Source: Alphaproteobacteria bacterium (GTDB lineage: Bacteria; Pseudomonadota; Alphaproteobacteria; Rs-D84; NBLK01). From it: DNA of 12,918 bases. Numbering within the stretch: position 1 is the first letter of the stretch; every line of letters begins with the position of its first letter. Where the stretch lies: the NCBI GenBank assembly GCA_016936785.1, contig JAFGXE010000083.1, positions 1 through 12,918 on the forward strand. Reading direction: 5' to 3'. The notes under the pieces are model-generated. The model did not search any database. It was given only the letters and a program-made list of their open reading frames with translations, and was not told the DNA's origin. Shown piece after piece: positions 1 through 6,046 of this stretch. A program made the translations under genes and the position numbers.

Positions 1-1
1 A

Positions 2-505
2 AATCTTCAAAAAGAAGAATGGCGTTTTGAACACAACACAGGTGTTTCAGCGGAAATTTCAGTGGGTGAAGCTGTCAATCAAAAATGGCGGTGGGAAATG
101 TCTTTTGCCTACGACCAAGCAAAAGTATCCAAAGGTATTGTTGATTTAGAAACAACCGCCGGTGCGACTGCACATATTGAAGTTCCTAATCCAGAAATAG
201 AGAGCAATTTTTACTCAATGATGGGCGCATTTTATTTTTACTTGCCAATGGAAACGTATTTTAGACCTTATCTTGGTGGTGGTATTGGGGCAACGACAAT
301 GGTATTTAGTGATGAAAGTAGTTCAATTTCAAGTGGTTTAGGACTTACATGGAAACTTACAGCTGGTGTAGATATTCAAGATCGTATATCAGACACTGTT
401 TATAGTATAGAGTATAACTATAAAAATCTTGAGTATCCGTTTGAAGATGGTGAGGGGAAAACCACCGTATCAAACATTTTAATGAAAATACGTTTCCCAT
501 TTTAA
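2..505 (+). CDS. Outer-membrane beta-barrel protein, porin/opacity-like (5' end outside window)
   Basis: The reading frame is open from base 2, so the gene starts before the window and about 167 C-terminal residues are visible. The GTG at 62 is internal and is not a credible start. The visible part alternates polar and hydrophobic residues as transmembrane beta strands do. It has the segment YFRPYLGGGIGA, typical of small OmpA-like or opacity-type barrels, and it ends in RFPF. A C-terminal phenylalanine is the usual recognition signal for the BAM assembly machinery. The likely role is an outer-membrane structural protein or porin; no substrate can be read. It lies 17 bases upstream of a second barrel gene and is probably co-transcribed with it. 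The barrel class is fairly sure, the exact family is not. Confidence 0.75.
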   Translation, partial: NLQKEEWRFEHNTGVSAEISVGEAVNQKWRWEMSFAYDQAKVSKGIVDLETTAGATAHIEVPNPEIESNFYSMMGAFYFYLPMETYFRPYLGGGIGATTMVFSDESSSISSGLGLTWKLTAGVDIQDRISDTVYSIEYNYKNLEYPFEDGEGKTTVSNILMKIRFPF

Positions 506-522
506 AAAAGAAGGAATAAAAA

Positions 523-1341
523 ATGAAAAAATTATTTTTGGCACTTTGCATCGTGAGTTCAACTGCTTTTTCAGCTGAAATTTTACCTGAAAAACTACTT
601 TTCACATCACTTGGCATAGATCCTGCGGAATCACGCATGTCTGCTATGTATGGCTTCTATGATATGTATCATGAAGGCGGACTAGCTTTTGGAACCATAG
701 GAAACCTCAGCATTGGGGGACACATGCCGATTGTTCAATGGGGAACAGAAGAAACAGGGGCTTGGCAGTTTGGTCTAGATGCAGCCTCAAAGATGCAGTT
801 TATGCTCGATCAGCCTTCTCTCGTTATGGCACAAGCAGATGAAAGCTTTGGAATTGATTTTTCATGGAAGAAAAAAGAATGGTCATCCCGCATCCGGGCG
901 TATCATGTAAGTTCTCATCTTGGAGATGAGTATATGGAAGCCACAGGGTATACACGTTTTCAATATAATACAGAGGGTTTTGATATACTTCTTGCGTATG
1001 AACCAATTGAGGGCTTACGTGTTTTTGGAGGAGGCGACTACTACTTTAATACAGATCCATTGGATATTGGGTCAAATATGATTCATTTCGGAGGGGAATA
1101 TATCCACCCAACACCGCTGTTTGAGAATACCTATTTTATTGTCATGGGAGATTTCAAGCTCTTTGAACGCAATGATTATTCGCCGAATTCAACTGGCGCA
1201 ATTGGTTTTGAATTTAAACGTTCGGACGGACAACGACACATGCGTATTTTGCTTGAAGGTTACACAGGAAGCTCTCCTCATACACAATTCTACTACACAC
1301 ACACAAACTATTATGGTGTAACATTGCAATTTGGGTTTTAA
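523..1341 (+). CDS. DUF1207-type outer-membrane beta-barrel protein
   Basis: A 272-residue protein with a Sec signal peptide: MKK, then a hydrophobic core to about residue 16, with cleavage near residues 17-18 (AFSA). The start is supported by GAAGGAA at 510-516. The mature part is rich in aromatic residues and glycine and ends in QFGF, with the terminal phenylalanine expected of an outer-membrane barrel. The central motif YHVSSHLGDEY (about residues 127-137) and the later FGGGDYYF match my memory of the DUF1207 family, whose function is not known. Its place directly after another barrel gene suggests an outer-membrane pair. The next gene begins 39 bases downstream and seems to have its own promoter. 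The family call comes from motif recognition and was not searched. Confidence 0.72.
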   Translation: MKKLFLALCIVSSTAFSAEILPEKLLFTSLGIDPAESRMSAMYGFYDMYHEGGLAFGTIGNLSIGGHMPIVQWGTEETGAWQFGLDAASKMQFMLDQPSLVMAQADESFGIDFSWKKKEWSSRIRAYHVSSHLGDEYMEATGYTRFQYNTEGFDILLAYEPIEGLRVFGGGDYYFNTDPLDIGSNMIHFGGEYIHPTPLFENTYFIVMGDFKLFERNDYSPNSTGAIGFEFKRSDGQRHMRILLEGYTGSSPHTQFYYTHTNYYGVTLQFGF

Positions 1342-1343
1342 CT

Positions 1344-1373
1344 CTTGAAAGAGATTGAAAGAGTCTCTATATA
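1344..1373 (+). promoter_or_regulatory. Candidate RpoH (heat-shock) or sigma70 promoter of dnaJ
   Basis: CTTGAAA (1344-1350) matches the sigma32 -35 element exactly. After 14 bases comes CTCTATAT (1365-1372), close to the CCCCATNT -10 element. The same bases read as a sigma70 promoter give TTGAAA, a 17-base spacer and TATATA (1368-1373). Either reading places the transcript start at about 1379-1382, on or next to the dnaJ ATG at 1381. A second TTGAAA lies at 1355-1360. The call is by consensus matching only. Confidence 0.55.
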
Positions 1374-1380
1374 AAGCAAC

Positions 1381-2496
1381 ATGAGCAAAAATTACTATGA
1401 TATTTTAGGGGTTTCCAAGTCTGCGTCTGGAGATGAAATTAAGAAAGCTTTCCGCAAGAAAGCCATGGAATTTCATCCAGATAAAAACCAAGGAAATGCT
1501 GAAGCTGAGAAAAAGTTTAAAGAACTTAACGAGGCTTACGATATTCTTAAAGATCCTCAAAGAAAAGCACAGTACGATCAATATGGGTCTGAATCTTTTC
1601 AAAATGGTGGCGGCGGAGAATCTGGCGGATTCCAAGGTGGATTTAATGCCGGAGGGTTTGATTTCTCATCAATGGGTGGGGGCGCGTTTTCCGATATTTT
1701 TGAAAGTATGTTCTCAGACTTTGCTGGACGTTCTCGCGGGGGACGGGCACAAACTGTTCGTGGGGAAGATCTTGTCTATCGTGTAGGGATCTCTTTAGAA
1801 GAAGCCTACAAAGGGACAAAAAAATCAATTCATTTTAAACGGCATATCAAATGTGATTCATGCAATGGCACAGGCGATCGTGATAAAAAAGCACCGAAAA
1901 TCTGCCCTGAGTGTCATGGTTCAGGTGTTGTTCGATCGCGCCAAGGAATGTTTATCAGTGAACATCGTTGTCCAAGCTGTCATGGATCAGGAAAGTCCGT
2001 TGAAAACCCATGTTCAAGTTGTGGGGGACAAGGAATCAAAGAAGGATATCGTGAACTCGAAGTGGATATTCCAAAAGGAATTGAAACAGGAATGCGTATT
2101 CGTCTTAAAGGTGAGGGAAATGCGGTTGGTTTCGGGGGAGAATCAGGAGATCTCTTCGTTGAAGTTCATGCAGAGCCACACAAAGTTTTTGAACGGGAAG
2201 GACCTGATCTTTTTGCATCTGTTAAGATTCCATTTACAACAGCAATTGTTGGAGGAGATGTCTCGCTTACAATGCTGGATGGGAAAGAAGGAAACATCAA
2301 AATTCCAAAAGGAACACAGCCTAATACACAAATTCGTTTACGCGGGAAAGGAATGCCTGTTGTAAATTCATCGCTGACAGGAGACCTTTACTTTACAGTT
2401 GAAGTCGAAATTCCAAAAAAAGTCAATGAAGCTCAATTAAAAGCACTTGAAGCTTTTGAAAAAGCTGAAAAGAAAAAAACATTTGGCATTTTCTAA
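1381..2496 (+). CDS. dnaJ: Chaperone protein DnaJ (Hsp40, type I)
   Basis: Co-chaperone that delivers unfolded proteins to DnaK and stimulates its ATPase in the cytoplasm. The whole type I layout is visible in 371 residues: a J domain (about 1-70) with the HPD tripeptide at 32-34, a Gly/Phe-rich linker (about 75-115), then four CxxCxGxG zinc modules with cysteines at 158/161, 175/178, 197/200 and 211/214, and the two C-terminal substrate-binding domains. The N-terminus SKNYYDILGVSK is canonical, so the ATG is firm, yet no Shine-Dalgarno sequence precedes it. A candidate heat-shock promoter ends 7-8 bases before it, so the mRNA may be leaderless. Neither dnaK nor grpE is adjacent in the window. 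Length and motifs are normal. Confidence 0.97.
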   Translation: MSKNYYDILGVSKSASGDEIKKAFRKKAMEFHPDKNQGNAEAEKKFKELNEAYDILKDPQRKAQYDQYGSESFQNGGGGESGGFQGGFNAGGFDFSSMGGGAFSDIFESMFSDFAGRSRGGRAQTVRGEDLVYRVGISLEEAYKGTKKSIHFKRHIKCDSCNGTGDRDKKAPKICPECHGSGVVRSRQGMFISEHRCPSCHGSGKSVENPCSSCGGQGIKEGYRELEVDIPKGIETGMRIRLKGEGNAVGFGGESGDLFVEVHAEPHKVFEREGPDLFASVKIPFTTAIVGGDVSLTMLDGKEGNIKIPKGTQPNTQIRLRGKGMPVVNSSLTGDLYFTVEVEIPKKVNEAQLKALEAFEKAEKKKTFGIF

Positions 2497-2511
2497 ATAG
2501 ACCGTTATACT
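2483..2511 (+). promoter_or_regulatory. Sigma70-type promoter of the lipoprotein pair
   Basis: TTGGCA (2483-2488), a 17-base spacer and TATACT (2506-2511) each match the sigma70 consensus at five of six positions. The -35 box lies within the last codons of dnaJ. The start would fall near 2518, giving a leader of about 25 bases that contains the AAGGAG ribosome site just before the ATG at 2543. No terminator separates it from dnaJ, so some read-through is also likely. Confidence 0.6.
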
Positions 2512-2542
2512 AGCATAAAGTAAATTTAAAAAGGAGTTTAAT

Positions 2543-2941
2543 ATGCGTTTATTAGTTTTATCTTTAGTTGTTGTCCTTGCTGGATGTATGCATGATACAC
2601 CTGTCGATCAACAACCCGCTCCACAAAAATCAAATCTAACTTACGGAACAGTCAAATCTCAGATCGTTAAAGGTCAAACAACTCAGCCGGAAGTCGTCAC
2701 ATTGCTTGGATCTCCTAATATGGTATCTAAAACAAGAGATGGTGATGAAGTTTGGACATATAGCAAACAATCGTATAATGCGTCTTCTCAATCATCTGCG
2801 TATGGCGTTGGGTTGATTTTTGCTGGAATGAGTGGTGGAAAATCAGATCGTTCATCTTCTGTATCGACATTTGATCTAATTATCACATTTGATAAGAATG
2901 ATGTTGTGAAAGATTATTCAGTTGTTTCATCTCAATATTAA
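2543..2941 (+). CDS. BamE/SmpA-like outer-membrane lipoprotein
   Basis: A 132-residue lipoprotein. The N-terminus has a short signal peptide and the lipobox LAGC, with the acylated cysteine at residue 15. The residue after it is Met, not Asp, so sorting to the outer membrane is expected. Residues about 34-74 follow the SmpA/OmlA (BamE-fold) pattern: G-x-T-x-x-E-V-x-x-L-L-G-S-P, then GDEVWTY. After a Ser/Gly-rich stretch (about 79-106, including YGVGLIFAGMSGG) the fold resumes with FDLIITFDKNDVVKDYSV. True BamE assists barrel assembly, but this fold is also used by unrelated lipoproteins, so the bamE symbol is withheld. Strong AAGGAG ribosome site. The next lipoprotein gene starts 9 bases after its stop, so the two are probably translated together. 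Confidence 0.8.
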   Translation: MRLLVLSLVVVLAGCMHDTPVDQQPAPQKSNLTYGTVKSQIVKGQTTQPEVVTLLGSPNMVSKTRDGDEVWTYSKQSYNASSQSSAYGVGLIFAGMSGGKSDRSSSVSTFDLIITFDKNDVVKDYSVVSSQY

Positions 2942-2950
2942 GGAATCAAA

Positions 2951-3586
2951 ATGTTGAAAATTTTTCGGATCTTCTGGCCGATTCTCGTTTCACTCAGTCT
3001 CCTCGGATGTATGGCTGGCGGATCAACGGGGCCAGTTGCATTCTCTGATGCACAACGACGTGCAATGCAGGTTAAAACACATGATGCAAATTATGACATG
3101 GTGTTCTATGCTGTGAAATCTGTTTTACTGGATGATGGCTATATCATTAAGTCTCAAGATTATGCTGGAGGAATGATTTTAGCGGAGGGATCTCAATTGA
3201 AACTCCCGACAGGGCGTGCAAACCCAGATTCAACAGGAGTTGCAGATTCTGAAGACGACTCAGGTATAGGTGCTGGTGGCGTTCTTCTTGGTGTTGGCTT
3301 ACTTGCCTTGGCTGTTGCAGCAGGAGGCGGTTCATCAAGTTATTCAGGAGGCGGATCTTCAAGTGGAACGACAGAAAGATCTAAAGTTGGAACAACATAC
3401 CAGATTTCATTCAATTTCGATAAAATCAACGCTAAAACAACAGAAACACGATTGGTTGTTCAAGAACGCACACAGTATAATATGGGAAATGAAACATTCA
3501 AAGAACATATTAACCCAGAAATTTATAAACACTTATATGATCGTGTGGCATATGAAATCCAACGTCGCGGAGCGATGGGACGTTAA
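2951..3586 (+). CDS. Lipoprotein of unknown function with a glycine-rich hydrophobic insert
   Basis: A 211-residue protein with a signal peptide and lipobox LLGC, acylated cysteine at residue 20. I do not recognise a family. Residues about 40-82 look like a small alpha/beta unit (conserved-looking VFYAVKSVLLDDGYIIKSQD), and residues about 147-205 look like strands followed by a helix. Between them is a loop of acidic residues and then a hydrophobic, glycine- and serine-rich segment (about 106-140: GIGAGG, LLGVGLLALAVAAGGG, then SSS/GGG runs). That segment resembles a glycine-zipper or membrane-inserting hairpin. The ribosome site AAGGAA overlaps the stop codon of the preceding lipoprotein gene, so the pair is translationally linked. 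The gene ends just before a repeat-derived terminator. Role unknown; the envelope location is well supported. Confidence 0.75.
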   Translation: MLKIFRIFWPILVSLSLLGCMAGGSTGPVAFSDAQRRAMQVKTHDANYDMVFYAVKSVLLDDGYIIKSQDYAGGMILAEGSQLKLPTGRANPDSTGVADSEDDSGIGAGGVLLGVGLLALAVAAGGGSSSYSGGGSSSGTTERSKVGTTYQISFNFDKINAKTTETRLVVQERTQYNMGNETFKEHINPEIYKHLYDRVAYEIQRRGAMGR

Positions 3587-3590
3587 AGCT

Positions 3591-3616
3591 GTCATCCCGA
3601 TGCAGGTTGGGATCTC
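3591..3616 (+). repeat. Short palindromic intergenic repeat (GTCATCCCGA family), copy A
   Basis: This 26-base unit begins GTCATCCCGATGCAGG and ends GGGATCTC. It can fold as ATCCCGA paired with TTGGGAT (one G-T pair) around a 6-base loop. It starts 5 bases after the lipoprotein stop codon. The unit at 9134-9164 is nearly the same sequence, with a C for T and four extra bases. Confidence 0.7.
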
Positions 3617-3623
3617 TCTTTCT

Positions 3624-3650
3624 GTCATCCTCGCGTAAGCGGGGATATAG
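3624..3650 (+). repeat. Short palindromic intergenic repeat (GTCATCC family), copy B
   Basis: The second unit, 7 bases after copy A, begins GTCATCCTCGCG and ends GCGGGGATATAG. It shares the GTCATCC head and the hairpin form with copy A but has a different loop. Its hairpin forms the stem of the terminator described at 3627-3656. Confidence 0.65.
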
Positions 3651-3656
3651 TTTTTT
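3627..3656 (+). terminator. Rho-independent terminator built from a repeat unit
   Basis: ATCCTCGC (3627-3634) pairs with GCGGGGAT (3639-3646) over 8 bases with one T-G pair and a GTAA loop. Four bases later comes a run of six T (3651-3656). It lies 40 bases after the lipoprotein stop codon and would end the transcript of the two lipoprotein genes. Confidence 0.7.
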
Positions 3657-3763
3657 AACAATCATTCCTTGAACGGAATATAACCTTAAAAAATAAATAT
3701 ATTTAATCTCAGGGGTTTTAAATATCTACTTGATTTAAAATGAGTATCTTTTGTTTTAGTATA

Positions 3764-3787
3764 GGTAATGATCCTAGGATCATCACC
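3764..3787. repeat. 24-bp near-perfect palindrome resembling two inward-facing IS1-family ends
   Basis: GGTAATGATCCT is followed directly by AGGATCATCACC. The halves are reverse complements except for one base. GGTRATG is how IS1-family terminal repeats usually begin, and the InsA-like ORF starts 97 bases to the right, so the left half could be the left end of that element. A simple DNA-binding site or hairpin is the alternative. Confidence 0.45.
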
Positions 3788-3860
3788 ATAGAAAAAGCGG
3801 TTATCGAAAATCTATCAAATTGTTGTCGATTTATTTAAAAACTTCTGTTAACTTCATTTT

Positions 3861-4109
3861 ATGTTTTGCCCGAAGTGTCAAAGTTCGAATAAAATAAAAA
3901 ACGGTATTGTGCATGGGATGCAACGGTATCGTTGCTTAGTGTGCGGATGTAATTACACAAAAAGCAATCCGCGTGGTTATAGGTCTAAAATAAAAACTGA
4001 AGCTATTCATCTTTATAAGAATGGAAAAAGTTTTCGGGAGATTGAAAAAATAACAGGGATTTCGAATGTGACAATTATGAGGTGGGTTAAAAAGTCTATC
4101 CAATCGTAG
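3861..4109 (+). CDS. IS1-family InsA-like protein (orphan transposase N-terminal part)
   Basis: An 82-residue protein with a zinc ribbon of two CxxC pairs (C3/C6 and C25/C28) in the pattern CPKCQSSNKIKNG...QRYRCLVC. It is followed by a helix-turn-helix (about residues 43-78, with SFREIEKITGISNVTIMRWV). This is the DNA-binding InsA half of IS1-type transposases (InsA is about 91 residues). In IS1 the DDE catalytic half InsB' is joined by a -1 frameshift in an A-rich run. Here GTTAAAAAGTC lies just before the stop, and the -1 frame stays open for only about 35 codons, with no recognisable DDE domain. No right terminal repeat was found. It is probably a dead remnant, though a domesticated DNA-binding protein is possible. 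No clear ribosome site precedes the ATG. Confidence 0.65.
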   Translation: MFCPKCQSSNKIKNGIVHGMQRYRCLVCGCNYTKSNPRGYRSKIKTEAIHLYKNGKSFREIEKITGISNVTIMRWVKKSIQS

Positions 4110-4227
4110 CAGGGATTTGTTTGCATCAAAAAACAGAATCAGATAACTTAGATCAAAAGGAAAATGATGGAATATTAGAAGCGCATACGAGAAAGTGGAG
4201 TTGAAGATGGTTTAATTATTCTTCCTG
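4110..4227 (+). pseudogene. Apparent decayed 5' part of the NUDIX gene and/or transposase tail
   Basis: No intact gene is present. In the frame of the InsA-like ORF, 4179-4241 reads KRIRESGVEDGLIILPDAKF before a stop. Removing one T from the TTTT run near 4236-4239 would join DAKF directly to IENEKGEILVEKK of the NUDIX gene. An AAAAGG ribosome-like site (4155-4160) and ATG ATG (4164-4169) precede it, followed by an in-frame TAG at 4176. This suggests the original NUDIX start lay here and was broken by at least a stop and a one-base shift. It is an inference from frame continuity. Confidence 0.4.
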
Positions 4228-4650
4228 ATGCCAAATTTTATTGAAAATGAAAAAGGCGAAATTCTCGTCGAAAAGAAAGAAATTTGTTTACGCCTACTTG
4301 GTGGATTAGCTGATGATAACGAATCTCTTTGGCAAACGGCTCAAAGAGAAACCAAAGAAGAAGTAAATTTAGACATTAAAAATCTTGTGCCATTTTGTTT
4401 TCAAGATGATCCTGGAAGGATTAAGAAAGTTATAGAAATGAAATGTTTTTTTCATACAATGTCTTTTTGGACAAAAGATTATTCTGGAGAAATCATATTA
4501 GAAGAAGCAGAAATTGAAGATGTTGCTTGGGTTGACTTAAAAGAAACAAAACATCTTTTTCGACAGAATGCGCAAAAAGTAATTGAAAGATTCCTAATTT
4601 GGAAGGAAACAAAAGAATTTCAATATCTCACAAATAAAAAAGGAGAATAA
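4228..4650 (+). CDS. NUDIX hydrolase, probably N-terminally truncated
   Basis: A 140-residue open frame with a NUDIX box at residues 26-48: G26, then E32, R40-E41 and E44-E45, following GX5EX7REUXEEXGU except that the late glycine is Asn47. These acidic residues bind the metal that supports hydrolysis of nucleoside diphosphate-linked compounds. The C-terminal part (EEAEIEDVAWVDL, then a helix) is usual for the family. The substrate cannot be read. No ribosome site precedes the ATG at 4228, and the first beta strand is short. Continuity with the upstream frame suggests the real start has been lost. The stop comes one base before murA's ATG, and the AAAGGAG serving murA lies within its last codons. 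It may still be transcribed as the leader of the murA cluster even if inactive. Confidence 0.7.
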   Translation: MPNFIENEKGEILVEKKEICLRLLGGLADDNESLWQTAQRETKEEVNLDIKNLVPFCFQDDPGRIKKVIEMKCFFHTMSFWTKDYSGEIILEEAEIEDVAWVDLKETKHLFRQNAQKVIERFLIWKETKEFQYLTNKKGE

Positions 4651-4651
4651 A

Positions 4652-6046
4652 ATGATTAAATTACCAGAAAAAATAATTATCAACGGGGGCAAGCCCATTT
4701 CAGGAACCGTTGAAATTTCAGGCGCAAAAAATGCTGTTTTAGGATTAATGGCGGCTGTTGTTTTAACAGATGAAGAAGTTGTTTTACGAAATATGCCTCA
4801 TATCACAGACGTTTTAGATATGATTGAAATGCTTAAATCGTTTGGTGTTCAGGTAGACTATAATGCAAAAGAGCGTGTTTTTAAAGCACGTGCAGAAAAA
4901 ATCATCACAAATAAAATGTCAAAAGAATTAGCAAAAAAAATCCGTGCATCTTATTACCTCTGGGGTGCGTTACTCTCACGCTTTTCGATTACTAAAGAAT
5001 TTGATACGCTGTATGTGCCAATTCCTGGTGGATGTGATTTTGGGAAAAAAGGACGTGGACATGATTTTCACGAAGAACTTTTGAAACTCAATTTAGGCGT
5101 TTCCATCGAGTACACGGATAATTTAGAAATGAAATTTGTGCTTCCAAAAACGCAATCACAATCAACAAAACCTCTTGTTTATACAACGCCACGACCATCT
5201 CATGGTGCAACGATGCACTGGCTTTTATCCACAATTGGTGCGCAAAACGCCATGATGTATGGTGCTAGCCAAGAGCCGGAGATTTTAGATCTTATGGATA
5301 TGCTAACAATGATGGCGGAAGGACAAGCGCAGTATTCAGGACATGGAGAAACAGGGCTTGTTAAATGCCAATGTAATTGTCAGGTTGGTTTATTTAGCGG
5401 TGTGGATTACATTATAATGCCAGATCGTCTTGAAGCAGCAGCTTATGCAATGCTCGCTGTTGCGACAAAAGGGCGGGTCACTTTAAAAGGAATTGACACA
5501 TCAATTATGAGACCATTCCTTTCTCAATTGCGAAATATCCTTCCCGATGGTGTTTTGACAACAGAAGAAGGAGATACATTACATATTGCTGCGAATGAAA
5601 TTGATTTTAAATATGTTGCACCTCAAACAATGCTCATGTCTGCTTTCCCAGGAATGGAAACAGATTTGCAACAAATTTGGACAACTATTTTAGCGCGTGC
5701 AAATGGCCGTTCTTTCATTGTTGACCCTGTGTGGTCAGGTCGTGTGACACACGTACCAGAATTTCAAAAGATGGGCGTTCAGATAAAGTCATCTGTGGAT
5801 ACATATCAAATTAGTGCGACAGAAAAACGCGACGTGGCAGTGATTGAAATTCAAGGAGATCCTTTAGAAAACTTTAAACCCGCGATTGTGCAAGGCCCGG
5901 ATCTTCGAGGAACAATGGGTTTGATTGTCATGGCTTGTTCCGTTAAGGGTGAAAGTATTATAGATCCACCAACATACGCACTTCGTGGGCATCCAAACTT
6001 GATTAAAAACCTTAAAGATCTTGGTGTAGATATTAAAGAAGGATGA
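4652..6046 (+). CDS. murA: UDP-N-acetylglucosamine 1-carboxyvinyltransferase (MurA), divergent form
   Basis: Transfers enolpyruvate from PEP to UDP-GlcNAc, the first committed step of peptidoglycan precursor synthesis, in the cytoplasm. Visible key residues: K26-N27 in SGAKNAVL (E. coli K22/N23), R98 in RASYYLWG (R91), C128 in PGGCDFG (catalytic C115, the fosfomycin target), D338 in FPGMETDLQ (D305) and R419 in DLRG (R397). At 464 residues it is longer than the usual 420 or so. The active-site loop is unusual: GCDFGKKGRGHDFH, with Lys133 where E. coli has Arg120, and the FENR motif is replaced by WSGR (361-364). Strong AAAGGAG ribosome site. Its stop overlaps the next start as ATGA. It could be the only MurA or a specialised paralogue. 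Confidence 0.88.
   Translation: MIKLPEKIIINGGKPISGTVEISGAKNAVLGLMAAVVLTDEEVVLRNMPHITDVLDMIEMLKSFGVQVDYNAKERVFKARAEKIITNKMSKELAKKIRASYYLWGALLSRFSITKEFDTLYVPIPGGCDFGKKGRGHDFHEELLKLNLGVSIEYTDNLEMKFVLPKTQSQSTKPLVYTTPRPSHGATMHWLLSTIGAQNAMMYGASQEPEILDLMDMLTMMAEGQAQYSGHGETGLVKCQCNCQVGLFSGVDYIIMPDRLEAAAYAMLAVATKGRVTLKGIDTSIMRPFLSQLRNILPDGVLTTEEGDTLHIAANEIDFKYVAPQTMLMSAFPGMETDLQQIWTTILARANGRSFIVDPVWSGRVTHVPEFQKMGVQIKSSVDTYQISATEKRDVAVIEIQGDPLENFKPAIVQGPDLRGTMGLIVMACSVKGESIIDPPTYALRGHPNLIKNLKDLGVDIKEG

Noticed and set aside
3270..3638. Plus-strand open frame of 122 codons overlapping the second lipoprotein
   Set aside because: It is a shadow in another frame of a gene with signal peptide, lipobox and ribosome site, and it runs into the repeat.
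4106..4213. InsB' catalytic half reached by -1 frameshift from the InsA-like ORF
   Set aside because: The -1 frame is open for only about 35 codons and shows no convincing DDE motif; the ILEAHTRKW stretch is too weak to call a remnant.
4110..4650. Right terminal inverted repeat of the IS1-like element
   Set aside because: No CATYACC-type end was found downstream of the InsA-like ORF before murA.
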